Source of the DNA: Myroides odoratus
GTDB taxonomy: Bacteria > Bacteroidota > Bacteroidia > Flavobacteriales > Flavobacteriaceae
Direction of reading: 5' to 3'
NCBI RefSeq assembly: GCF_001549985.1
Contig: NZ_LROZ01000001.1
Span: 248,001 to 312,000 of the forward strand
DNA: 64,000 bases
Below the pieces are notes generated by a model. That model had not been told where the DNA came from. It made no database searches and saw nothing but the letters and a program-made list of their open reading frames with translations. Numbering within the stretch: the first letter of the stretch is position 1; each line of letters starts with the position of its first letter. The position numbers and the translations under genes are program-made. Below, one piece after another: positions 44,726 through 54,900 of the stretch.

Positions 44726-45700
44726 TTAAACTAAATAGAAGAATGTAAACACGAACACCCATACTAAATCTACGAAGTGCCAGTATAATCCTCCTTTTTC
44801 AACCATTTCGTATGAACCTCTTCTGTCATACGTACCTAATAAAACATTAAAGAAAATAATAATGTTGATTAAGATACCTGTACAAACGTGGAATCCGTGG
44901 AATCCAGTAATAAAGAAGAAGAAATCAGCGAACGTTTTATGTCCGTATTCGTTGCGGATTAAGTTAGCTCCTTCCACAACTAATACTGCATCTTTCAAAC
45001 GCTCAACAGAAGCTTCTCTAGAAAGAATTTCTTTGTGTTTTGCATCTGTTGTATTTTGTGTACGAATTCTAATAGTAGGATTCGCTTCAAAACCAGCTTG
45101 AACTTCAGCTAAAGAATACGTTGAATGACTAGGTCCTTTTACGAACCAAGTAGCTTTAGCTCTTGTTAATGTAGCTTCATCGCGATTTGGATCTACAACT
45201 GCAAAATCAGCTAATGCAATTTGTTTTCCATCTTCGCCTACGAATTGTAAGATTGATCCTCCTCTAGTTTCTACAGCTCCATAAGAACCATTGATGAAGT
45301 TTTTCCACTCCCAAGCTTGTGATCCAACGAACACTAAACCACCTAGGATAGTTAAAAACATATAAGTTGCCACCTTTTTTCTCTTCATTTGGTGACCAGC
45401 ATCAACTGCCAATACCATCGTTACAGATGAGAAAATAAGAATGAAGGTCATTAAGGCCACATAGTACATCGGTGCATCTACACCATGTAAGAAAGGAAAG
45501 TGGTTAAACACCTCGTCTGCAATCGGCCAAGTATCCATGAACTTGTATCTTGTAAAACCGTATCCTACAAGGAATCCACAAAATGTTAATGAATCTGATA
45601 ATATGAAGTACCACATCATCATTTTACCGTAGCTTACATTTAGAGGCCCTCTTGCATCGCCTCTTACTTCAGTAGCTTCTGTAGTAACTGTCGCTCCCAT
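44726..45700 (-). CDS. cytochrome c oxidase subunit III with a large periplasmic-type insertion
   Basis: A 324-aa membrane protein of the heme-copper oxidase subunit III family. The ends match the family: GKMMMWYFILSDSLTFCGFLVG at the start, and FFFITGFHGFHV plus YWHFVDLVWVFVFTFFYLV at the end. Between helices near residues 137 and 255 lies an extra hydrophilic stretch of about 115 residues (GEDGKQIALADFAVVDPNRD to EILSREASVERLKDAVLV). Normal subunit III has a short loop there. The insertion is in frame and reads like ordinary protein. It lies in the cyoE-cox cluster between the 194-aa subunit III and subunit IV. Confidence 0.92.
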   Translation of the reverse strand: MGATVTTEATEVRGDARGPLNVSYGKMMMWYFILSDSLTFCGFLVGYGFTRYKFMDTWPIADEVFNHFPFLHGVDAPMYYVALMTFILIFSSVTMVLAVDAGHQMKRKKVATYMFLTILGGLVFVGSQAWEWKNFINGSYGAVETRGGSILQFVGEDGKQIALADFAVVDPNRDEATLTRAKATWFVKGPSHSTYSLAEVQAGFEANPTIRIRTQNTTDAKHKEILSREASVERLKDAVLVVEGANLIRNEYGHKTFADFFFFITGFHGFHVCTGILINIIIFFNVLLGTYDRRGSYEMVEKGGLYWHFVDLVWVFVFTFFYLV

Positions 45701-45725
45701 AAAAAGTTATTAGTTATAAAGTTCC

Positions 45726-45733
45726 CAAATTTA
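45726..45733 (-). promoter_or_regulatory. -7 element upstream of oxidase subunit III
   Basis: Minus-strand TAAATTTG matches TAnnTTTG, 25 bases before the ATG, in the 44-base gap between the two subunit III genes. No -33 TTG at the right spacing; possibly an internal promoter. Confidence 0.3.
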
Positions 45734-45744
45734 ATTTAAATTTT

Positions 45745-46329
45745 CTATTTAAAGAATGTAAAAAACAAAAACAAATAGACCCAAAGTATATCTAAGAAAT
45801 GCCAGAACCATGCACATAGCTGTATTCCAACGTATTGCTCAGCATTATACTTTTGTTTAAAATGATTATAAATTACCACGAGTAAAGAAATCATCCCTCC
45901 AAACAAGTGTGCAATATGCACAATTACAATGACATATAAAAATGAAGTTGTAATTGTACTTTCGCTTCCTGTAAAGAAGTAGCCTTCGCTAATTACCTGT
46001 CCAAAACCTTTGAATTGCAAAAAAACGAATAAGAGACCTAATATCAAAGTAGAAATTAAATAAATCGTACCACTTTTAACATTTCCCTCTTTCGTTGCCT
46101 TCAATGCAAGGTGCATCGTCACGCTGCTAATTACAATCGCAACGGTACTAATTGTAAAATCCATTGGCAATACAAAATCTGCAAGCCAATCAGGTCTAGA
46201 CTTACTTACTACGTAAGCACTTGTCAAACCTGCAAACACCATGGCAATACTTCCAATAGCAAATAGCAACATTACCTTTAATGCTCTACCTTTTTTCTCG
46301 TATTGCTCTTGCGCTACAATATTTTCCAT
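45745..46329 (-). CDS. heme-copper oxidase subunit III-like protein (short form)
   Basis: A 194-aa membrane protein with five helices. It has the subunit III pattern MVFAGLTSAYVVS, then YVIVIVHIAHLFGGMISLLVV and WFWHFLDILWVYLFLFFTFF at the end. It is shorter than the 324-aa paralogue next to it and lacks that insertion. Both occur in tandem in many Flavobacteriaceae. It starts 16 bases after cyoE. Confidence 0.92.
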   Translation of the reverse strand: MENIVAQEQYEKKGRALKVMLLFAIGSIAMVFAGLTSAYVVSKSRPDWLADFVLPMDFTISTVAIVISSVTMHLALKATKEGNVKSGTIYLISTLILGLLFVFLQFKGFGQVISEGYFFTGSESTITTSFLYVIVIVHIAHLFGGMISLLVVIYNHFKQKYNAEQYVGIQLCAWFWHFLDILWVYLFLFFTFFK

Positions 46330-46345
46330 ATTCTATCTGTATAAA

Positions 46346-47260
46346 CTATCGTAAAATTTTATCTAACACGTAAATAATTTGGATTAATGAGATGTAAGTT
46401 ACACTTACTAACATTAATGCACGAGCGGCTTTGTCCGTTCTTTGCTTATAAAGCTTTACGGCTGCTGTAAGCATCCAAATTCCCGCTAGTAACACTAGAC
46501 CCGCTGCAATTGGTGTCAAATACAATCGACCCGTTACATTAAATACTGGGAATATAGAAACGATGATCAGCCAAATGGTGTATAAAATAATCTGCGTAAG
46601 CGTCTTATTATCTTTTTTTCCTGTTGGTAACATGGAGAACCCACCTCGTTTATAATCGTCAAACAAGAACCATCCAATTGCCCAGAAATGCGGAAATTGC
46701 CAAAAGAATTGAATTAAGAATAAGGTTCCTGCTTCGATACCAAAGTTATTGGTTTCTGCAACCCATCCCAACATAAAAGGGATTGCTCCAGGAAAAGCCC
46801 CAACAAACACAGATAGTGGTGTTATGGTTTTTAACGGAGTATAAACACTGGTATATAAAAAGATAGAGATTGCACCAAACATTGCTGTTTTTGGGTTGAT
46901 GGCATACAAGATTCCGATTCCCAAAAGCGTTAACACCACAGCTAGAATAAAAGCGGGTGTTGGCTTCACACGACCAGATGCGATTGGTCGATTTGCCGTG
47001 CGGTTCATTTTAGCATCTAAATCACGCTCAATAATTTGATTGTACACGTTAGATGCTCCAACCATACAATATCCCCCTACTGCTAGAGCGATGATGGTCA
47101 TATAATTAATGCTTCTAATATCCGGAACAGCTAAAACATAACCTGCCAAAGTGGAAAACACTACGCTCAGGGCAAGTCCCATCTTAGTCATTTCTTTAAA
47201 TTCCTTAAGGATAGAAACCGATTGTTTATTTTCAGAAGAAATATTCAAAGCTGTTTTCAT
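46346..47260 (-). CDS. cyoE: heme O synthase (protoheme IX farnesyltransferase)
   Basis: A 304-aa UbiA-type prenyltransferase with about eight helices that attaches farnesyl to heme B, giving heme O for the oxidase. It shows NVYNQIIERDLDAKMNRTAN with the Asp-rich substrate motif (Asp80, Asp82) and YTPLKTITPLSVFVGAFPGA. As the first gene of the oxidase cluster it matches the role. A TATATTTG element lies at 47285-47278 just upstream. Confidence 0.95.
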   Translation of the reverse strand: MKTALNISSENKQSVSILKEFKEMTKMGLALSVVFSTLAGYVLAVPDIRSINYMTIIALAVGGYCMVGASNVYNQIIERDLDAKMNRTANRPIASGRVKPTPAFILAVVLTLLGIGILYAINPKTAMFGAISIFLYTSVYTPLKTITPLSVFVGAFPGAIPFMLGWVAETNNFGIEAGTLFLIQFFWQFPHFWAIGWFLFDDYKRGGFSMLPTGKKDNKTLTQIILYTIWLIIVSIFPVFNVTGRLYLTPIAAGLVLLAGIWMLTAAVKLYKQRTDKAARALMLVSVTYISLIQIIYVLDKILR

Positions 47261-47277
47261 TTGTTTTTAATGAGTTG

Positions 47278-47285
47278 CAAATATA
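47278..47285 (-). promoter_or_regulatory. -7 element upstream of cyoE
   Basis: Minus-strand TATATTTG, an exact TAnnTTTG match, 17 bases before the ATG. No TTG at 19-21 bases spacing. Confidence 0.45.
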
Positions 47286-47352
47286 ATCCAATTTTTAGAA
47301 CTATACCTATAAACATACGTTAGAGCTTTGAATATTCACTTATTTTAATCTT

Positions 47353-48099
47353 TTAGTAATTTTCAGTACTACCCTTCCCCTCAACGATAACTTTTGCCGA
47401 AGAAGTTCCTAATCTTTTAACGCCTAACGTAATCATTTCAATAGCGGTTTCACGATCGCGAATTCCTCCAGCCGCCTTTACAGGTAGTGGACCTGCATTT
47501 TCTAGCATTAAAACAAGTGTTTCTATCGTTGCACCATTGGGTTTACCCCCTTCTGTCTGATAAAAACCCGTCGATGATTTCACAAATACTTTATCGTATT
47601 CTGTTTCTTTGAAATTACTCAATACCACATTTTTAATCAACGCGGTTAGTTTAACGATTTCTGTATTCGTCAAAGCGGCTACTTCAATAATCCACTTCAC
47701 TACTTTCCCATGCTCTAAACCGAACTTGGTACAAGCGTAAACTTCTTCCTTCACTACATCAACAGCTCCCTTTTGGAAGGCTTTATAATCCACAACATAA
47801 TCCAACTCATCTACTCCATCTTCGACGGCTTGTTTCGCTTCTTTTAACTTTGCTTCCAATCCTCCATCTCCTTTTGGAAAGTCGATCACGGTACCAATCA
47901 AAACTTTAGAGTTGTTTTGATCTACTAATGCTCTTCCCGCTTTTACTTCTTCAGGGCGAATCATCGCTAGCTTAAATTGCTCATCAATCGCTTCTTGAAT
48001 TAAGTCGGTCACAACTTTCTTATTTTCTACCGCTGTCAAACCTGCTTGTTCTGCCGTTTTCAAATACGTAGAATCCATAAACTCTCTCAAATCTCTCAT
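47353..48099 (-). CDS. deoC: deoxyribose-phosphate aldolase
   Basis: A 248-aa class I aldolase that splits 2-deoxyribose 5-phosphate into glyceraldehyde 3-phosphate and acetaldehyde. The Schiff-base lysine is Lys174 (VFVKSSTGF), with the helper Lys208 (VKAAGGIR) and Asp100 (DELDYVV). It stands alone between the oxidase cluster and the VanZ-like gene; a terminator lies just upstream. Confidence 0.95.
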   Translation of the reverse strand: MRDLREFMDSTYLKTAEQAGLTAVENKKVVTDLIQEAIDEQFKLAMIRPEEVKAGRALVDQNNSKVLIGTVIDFPKGDGGLEAKLKEAKQAVEDGVDELDYVVDYKAFQKGAVDVVKEEVYACTKFGLEHGKVVKWIIEVAALTNTEIVKLTALIKNVVLSNFKETEYDKVFVKSSTGFYQTEGGKPNGATIETLVLMLENAGPLPVKAAGGIRDRETAIEMITLGVKRLGTSSAKVIVEGKGSTENY

Positions 48100-48121
48100 T
48101 ATTGTAAGTACTTTTTATTAA

Positions 48122-48148
48122 TAAAAAAAGCCCCATGACTGGGGCTCT
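48122..48148 (-). terminator. terminator after the VanZ-like gene
   Basis: On the minus strand AGCCCCA-GTCA-TGGGGCTTTTTTT forms a GC-rich 7-bp stem plus T run, adjacent to the VanZ-like stop codon. Confidence 0.8.
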
Positions 48149-48533
48149 ATTTTTTTTTATGCGTTGTTATAAGTAAACCAAATAAAATTCCAATTGCACT
48201 TCCCAGTGAATTAGCAAAAAAATCCGCCCATTCTGCACTTCGTGAATTGGTGAAAAAATATTGACCTAACTCTACTCCTCCACCTAAGAACGTTGCAATA
48301 GTAAAGATAACTATTCCTGTTCTTATTTTCTCCTTTTTACTGTTGTTTTTTTTGTTGGAATACAAAAACCAAATGACGGAGAAAACAAAGTAAAAAGTAA
48401 AATGTGCGACTTTATCTTTATTTGGAATATTAAAGAAAGACGTTTTGGGTATTGAGGATGCTTCAGCTAGACATGCGTATATAATAAAACACGTCCAAAG
48501 CAATCCTACGATAAAAAATACCTTACGCGCCAA
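48147..48533 (-). CDS. VanZ-like membrane protein
   Basis: A 128-aa membrane protein with four helices (about 4-22, 38-58, 71-92 and 105-122). The motifs [24 protein letters not shown] and [21 protein letters not shown] match the VanZ family (named for a teicoplanin-resistance protein, mostly of unknown role). The frame has no ATG; the TTG at 48533, inside the last codons of gcvH (11-base overlap), is the best start. It is translationally coupled to gcvH. Confidence 0.85.
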   Translation of the reverse strand: MARKVFFIVGLLWTCFIIYACLAEASSIPKTSFFNIPNKDKVAHFTFYFVFSVIWFLYSNKKNNSKKEKIRTGIVIFTIATFLGGGVELGQYFFTNSRSAEWADFFANSLGSAIGILFGLLITTHKKK

Positions 48534-48903
48534 TCAATTCTTTATATGCTGCATCTGATAACAAAGCATCAACTTCGCTTAAATCAGAAACTTTAATTTT
48601 AATCATCCATCCAGCTCCGTAAGGATCTTGGTTTACTAATTCTGGTTCTGTTTCTAACCCTTCATTGAATTCAATTACTTCACCTGATAATGGTAAAAAC
48701 AAATCTGAAACTGTTTTCACAGCCTCTACCGTACCAAATACTTCATCTTTGTCCAAAGTTTGGTCTAAGGTTTCAACTTCAACATATACAATATCTCCTA
48801 ACTCTCTTTGAGCGAAATCTGTAATACCTACTGTAGCAATATCACCTTCGATAGCTACCCATTCGTGGTCTTTTGTGTACTTTAAATTAGCTGGTAAATT
48901 CAT
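48523..48903 (-). CDS. gcvH: glycine cleavage system H protein
   Basis: A 126-aa lipoyl carrier protein that shuttles the aminomethyl group between the P, T and L proteins of glycine cleavage. The lipoylated lysine is Lys63 in [12 protein letters not shown], and the [16 protein letters not shown] strand is typical. A TATACATTTG-type element lies just upstream. The other gcv genes are not in the window. Confidence 0.96.
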   Translation of the reverse strand: MNLPANLKYTKDHEWVAIEGDIATVGITDFAQRELGDIVYVEVETLDQTLDKDEVFGTVEAVKTVSDLFLPLSGEVIEFNEGLETEPELVNQDPYGAGWMIKIKVSDLSEVDALLSDAAYKELIGA

Positions 48904-48920
48904 TTTGTATTATTTTTTAG

Positions 48921-48928
48921 CAAATGTA
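48921..48928 (-). promoter_or_regulatory. -7 element upstream of gcvH
   Basis: Minus-strand TACATTTG, an exact TAnnTTTG match, 17 bases before the gcvH ATG. A TTG on the same strand lies 23 bases further upstream, slightly too far for the consensus. Confidence 0.45.
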
Positions 48929-48960
48929 TAACAATCTTATAGATTTCGAAACAAATTCAA

Positions 48961-51900
48961 CTAATTTCCAAAACTATATCGCATGGTCAATCCAGTGCGA
49001 ATATTTGTAATTGGATACATCGTTGAAATAACCGCTTTAGAGAAAGAATGATCGTAGAAGAATATTGCAGTTAAATTCTTACTCAACATATAATCTGCTG
49101 TAATTAATAACTTCCACATATCTTGTCCCCCTCCCACTTGGTTGTTGTTGTAATCTAAATAACGCACAATGGTTTCGCGCTTACTCAAGGTCAAATCTAC
49201 TTTGATATTGATATCACTTTCAATACGTCCACCCATTCCGTTATTTGCGTACATCGAATTAAAACCAACATTTTTGATTCGGTATCCCAATCCAATGACA
49301 TAGTCATTTCCGGATGTTTCCGTTAAAAGGTTGTTGTCAAAACTCAACGCCAAGGTTCTGTCTTTTCTAATTTCTGCCAAGATTTTAATGGCCGAATTTG
49401 TCTCCAAATCAAAGCGGATTAACGGATTAAACTGCTCTGTTAAAATAGCGTTATTTACGACTGTTTGAGCAGGGTAATTTCCATATTGATTCACTTCATT
49501 TGGCTTCTCATAGTATTCAAAATTTGAACTAAATGAACCCAAGGCATAAGTTGCTGTATACCCATGGTGAATAGAGAATCTTCTGAATTTACTCTTAATC
49601 CAAGGAATGCGCATCAATCCCGTATAGCGAAGGTTCCAGTTTGGCAATGGAATATCTCTAAACATACTCGTAGATACTTTCCCTGCTCCTTTTCCTGTAT
49701 ACGCAGCTAAGAAAGACGGAAGTAATACTTCTTGACTTCCTTTACTGTAGCCAATAGGGAATCCTTCTTTATCTAAATTATTCGGATCATTGATATCAAT
49801 TCCTCTTGCTGTTGCAAGGCGATTTGCTACAATCAAACGATTTTCTTTCATGCGTTCAAATGCTGCAGAATACTCCAGTGAATTACTTGAAAAAGCACTA
49901 CTCAACATAATAGTTGAAATACTGAAGTTTCCATAGTTATATGGCGACTGAGATTGATATTCATTATTCAGCACTTGGAATTGCTCTGCATAATTCTCTG
50001 ATTTCATTCTTCTTCCCGTTACATCAATCGTCAAATCTGGAATTGGATTAACACTTGCTGTAAAGTTTAGCGTCTTGTTTGATACTTGTGTATACTCTTG
50101 GTTAAACTCTGGGAAGTTGGTTAAATAACCGTAACTTGCCGCTTGATAACGCACATCTGCCTGGTCTCCAAAGACAAATCCCATGGTTGGTTTTGATGTA
50201 CCGAAGAATCCAACACTTGGCATAAATCCTGGCAATACAGTTCCACTATTTTCAGAATAATTAATCTGAATAGTTTTCACAGAGGTCAATAATCCAATAG
50301 CAAAATCAGTTAAAGCACCTCCTGTAGATCCCCCTTCTTTTTCTTTGTTTTGCACCACTTTTTGACCTGGTACAATCGCAGCTTTCTTCGCAGGTGTTTT
50401 CTTCGCTGTATTGCGTTTCACTAAGCCAACATAGCGATACAACGTCTCTAAACTAAAGGTTGTATTTAATTGTTGGGTTCTTGAGTTTTGGATGGTATTT
50501 CCTAAGTTGTAATTAACTCCATCAAATTCAATCTGACTAAATGCATCCGAAGCACGTTGCCAATTGTATGTTCCTGTATACGCATATGAAGAACGAACAA
50601 AAGCAAGGAAAGGAATTTTATTTAGTGGTAAATCGTAGTTCAATGTAAACTGTTGCGTGAACTGATTTGGCTCTCCAACGTTGAAATAATCATCCCAAAT
50701 TGTGCTATTCTCAATCACATTAAATTGACTATCGTAATAATTTCGAACAATATTATTACTTCCTCCTACATAATTTAAACGCAGTGATTTCGTCAAGTCG
50801 AAATTAAATCCATAGTTGTAATTGAAATAGTAATTACGTCTGTACAACGGGTCTAATCCAATTCCTTCCACATCAATCAAACGGAATTGTTGTTTGTTAT
50901 ATTGACGCATGATATTACTACTAAACATAATATTAGACGGTAGATAATTGAAGTTAAAATCCTTCAATATTTGCCAATATCTTCCTTTCATAAACTCCAT
51001 TTTTTTGAATGGCTCGATTGGTTTTGCCTCAAAGCTATACGCATAATCCAAAGCTGATCTCGTTTGTTGATCAATCATGGACTCTACTTCAAAATCATGG
51101 TGAATCACCTCGTTGTATGAATGTGATAATGTTATGTTTTCAATGTCGTAAATTCTCTTTTTACTCTCTGGATCTTTCTGTTTATTCACCCCAATAAAGT
51201 TGATACTTCTTCGCTTGGTATAATCCGTTGCGCGTTTTTCAATTTCATCTGCCATTGCTGAAGAACCTGCTACAGATTTCATCGTTTTCAACTTCACATC
51301 TGGGTTAGCTGGGTCAAACTCTGGTGTAATAAACTCCTCACTAATCGCATAGTTAAACGGTAGGTTAATTCTCCAATTCTTCGGTAATAATTGTCCTAGG
51401 TTTACATTCGTAACAATGCTATACGATTTAAAATCTTCTTTACTTCGTTGGTTCGGGCCTTGTTCCAAGCCTCCAAATCCGATGGTGCGTTTTGTTCCCG
51501 TTGCAGAGATATTAGCAAAGTCAGCTAAGTTTGCATCCATACTCAATGTAGCTGCCCAACCGCCTTTATTATCCATGTCTGACATTCTCAATTCATCAAA
51601 CCAGAATTCACCAGCTAAATCACCTGTTGCTCCGTAACGGTCTAAATCATTACGCAAACCAATCATAATCACGCGGACATTTCCAAAGTTTGGATTCCCC
51701 TTGATTCCGTAACGCAATTTATTTTCACGCGAAGCACCTCCGCTCAATTCTTCTTCTTCTTTAAAAAAGATATCCGTTAAGCGTTCTTGCTTTCCAACCT
51801 CGTTCATAAACATCACTTTCAATTTGGTCAAAAGTTCTAGTTTCAATTCTAATTCATTCGCTTCTGGCCAAATTAAATCTGGATTTGCCTCACCGAAATT

Positions 51901-54900
51901 CGTTACTTTCAACGGAATTTCCACTTGGTAGAAGTTATCCGTAATATCCGTTCCCAAACGAATAAAGGCCACCATTTCATCATCGCGTAAACGCATGGTG
52001 CTATTTTCTAAAGCTTCTGCGTGTATAAACATACGCAACTTGTTGTAGCGACGAAGATCTAGGTTGAAGTTTTTATATACTCCTCTTGAATCACCAGGCG
52101 CTAATCCGTCTGGAGCTTTTCCTGTTTCAATTGGATATACTTTTAATGACAATGATTGCTCATTTTGTGCAACAACTGTATTGTTTACATAATATTGTTC
52201 GCGCTTAACTCCTGGAGGAATAACATACGGAATTGGTTTTCTGTCATAGTTATCTTGCACACTTACTGACGTAACATCGAATCCTGTATTTGGACGTAAT
52301 GGCAATGGGTTATTGTCCTTGTCATTTTGCAAACTTGCATTGTATCTTCTCCAATCTGAACGCACTAAATCTAAACTTCCAAAACGCAAGGTGATTTCAC
52401 TTTCGAATCCAGTTAAATACATACGCATAAAACGCATCGAACGGAAATCATCAATCATTCCAATTTTCTTTCCATTTTCATCGATAGGCACTTTATACTG
52501 AACCCAACGTACTGGAGTTACAGATCCGTCTGCTAATTGAGCTGTAGTATTTCTAATATCCGTTACGTAATTTTCTCCTACTTCAGGATTGGCTTTAATT
52601 TTTACAGCGTATTCAAAATAAGCATCAATGGTATTCATAGTATTATCCCCATCAATATCCTCTGCATCTGGTTGGTTATTTCCTCCTCTTGTTCCTGAAG
52701 TTGGTGAGTTTCCTTCTAGTCCATTGTAATTCTTATAACGCTCTAAGATTCCTCCCTCCGCATCAAGATAGTGCACAAAATTATCTGCAGCAGGATCAGC
52801 GAATCCTGCAAAATCTGCAAACTTCATACGCTCTTCATCATCGCTCAATCCATCTAAACCAACATCTTGTAAACGTCTACTTTCAGCATTTACATCAAAC
52901 GCATAAATTAACGATGGTGCTGCAGGTACTTTTCCCCAAATTGTTTCAATCGTTGCAACAGTACTACCAACACCAGGCAATCCATTTTCATATTGTTTGT
53001 ACCCATCACGCAAAATATCTTCCGAGATAAATCCGAAGTTCAGGCGTAATTCTCCGCTATTTCGTTCTGGAAGTACATCATTAGATCTTCCTACATACGG
53101 GTCTAATACCCAAAATTCAACAAACTCAATATTGGCTTGTTCAAAGTTGGTTGTTGCCAATCCACGCATCACACCTCCCCAGTTTTTACGTGGTGTCTTC
53201 GATTTTAAAGACTGTAAAAAATCAGGATTAAAGTTATATGGTCCACGTTCTTCTGGATAGAAAGACATATCTAACGTTGTAATTACGCGACTCTCTCCAT
53301 AGGCGATATCTTTGGTAGCAAATAACTCTTCACTAAAAATTCTTCTTGTACGGTTCGAAGACATATCTTCAATACCCACTCCATTCGGTTTCGCTCCTAC
53401 ATAAAAAGTAGGGTCAATGGTATACCACGCTAATTTACCTCGGCGGAATCCATCTTCTAAGGAATGCGGTAAGTTGTTAGGATCCTCATAGGTATTGGCA
53501 TCTTTCTTGAAAAACCCAACTGGGGTACTCGATAATTTCCATGCTAAAGGCGATCGGATATCAATACGCGATTGAGCTCCTTCAAAATCATCAATATACA
53601 CTGTTGCTTCTCCATTCATCTGATCATTCTTCGAAGCTCCAGGTTGTAGATAAGCAAATTCTCCTCGTATTGAAACACGAGATTCAACATCGGTATCAAT
53701 ATTTGGTAATTTATTAACCATACGCGTCAAGAACGGTACTTCAGTCGAATATTGCATATTGAATCCCCAAATCGTATTGTTTACAGACTCTTGCCCATAA
53801 ACCGATTTATGTGTCATTGGTTTTTCAGACAAACGCAAGAATGTACCTCCGATTTTGAAATCTTTGTTGAATTGGTGATCAATATTCAATCCAAAGAAAC
53901 GCTTGGTTTGTTGCCCAAACATCGTATTATTTTCAACAGAAATATTAATTGGCGTATTCGAAGCAAGCAAGGCTTCATCTAGAATCATAACACGACCTCC
54001 TGTATAGTCAACGGTATAATCTACTCCTTCAGCCAATACCCTTCCACCTGCATTCACGACAACCGATCCAGGTGCAATATTAAACGCTCCAATCGGAATT
54101 CCTTGTCCACTTACACTTGAATACTTTCCTTTTAATTGGAATTTATTCTTGCTACTTTGGTTTCGAATTGCAGATGATTTGGTATTCGAATATAATTCGC
54201 GGAATACATATTTTTTCTGGTTGGAGTTGTATGACGCCGAAACATCATAATCTTCATCCATTTTATTCTTTAACTTATCGAATAAATGCGTTCCAAAAGG
54301 TTCTACTGTTGTAAAAATAATTCGCCCATTAACGGCATCAATAGTTATACCGTCAAAGGTATTATTGTTGTATTGGTTTTGGTTGGAGTTATTTCCATAT
54401 CCTCCACCATAAGAATTATTTCCACCGTATCCGTTGTTGTTATTTCCAAAACTTCCGGTAGTAGGATCTAACCCATTCGTTGCACTTCCTTGTGCCAAAT
54501 AATCGAAAAATCCATCCCCTCCATTTTGTGGGTTATTTGCTGAATCCAAGCGATCCAAGTTAAATACTTTCAATAATGGCGTGCGATCTACACCTTCTGG
54601 TAAAGGTAAATCTCCCGCTTGGCTGATGTAATTCAGCGGACTTGGATCAGTATATAATAAGTTAAAGCGAAATTTATCTTGTGAAATATTCATCGCGTTT
54701 GGTATCTGATAGATATTTTTCATCATCAAATTCCAAACGGGTGCGCTTGTCAAAGTCAACGAACTCTTCAACATCTTCACCACTAAAGCTTGTGCTAATG
54801 GCACTTGAGCATCTGGATCTGTTTGTCCAGGAATAGTTGTTTCAACGTTTGAGCTTCCGCCATCTGTTCCGAATTCCCCTACTTGGTATACTTTATCTCC

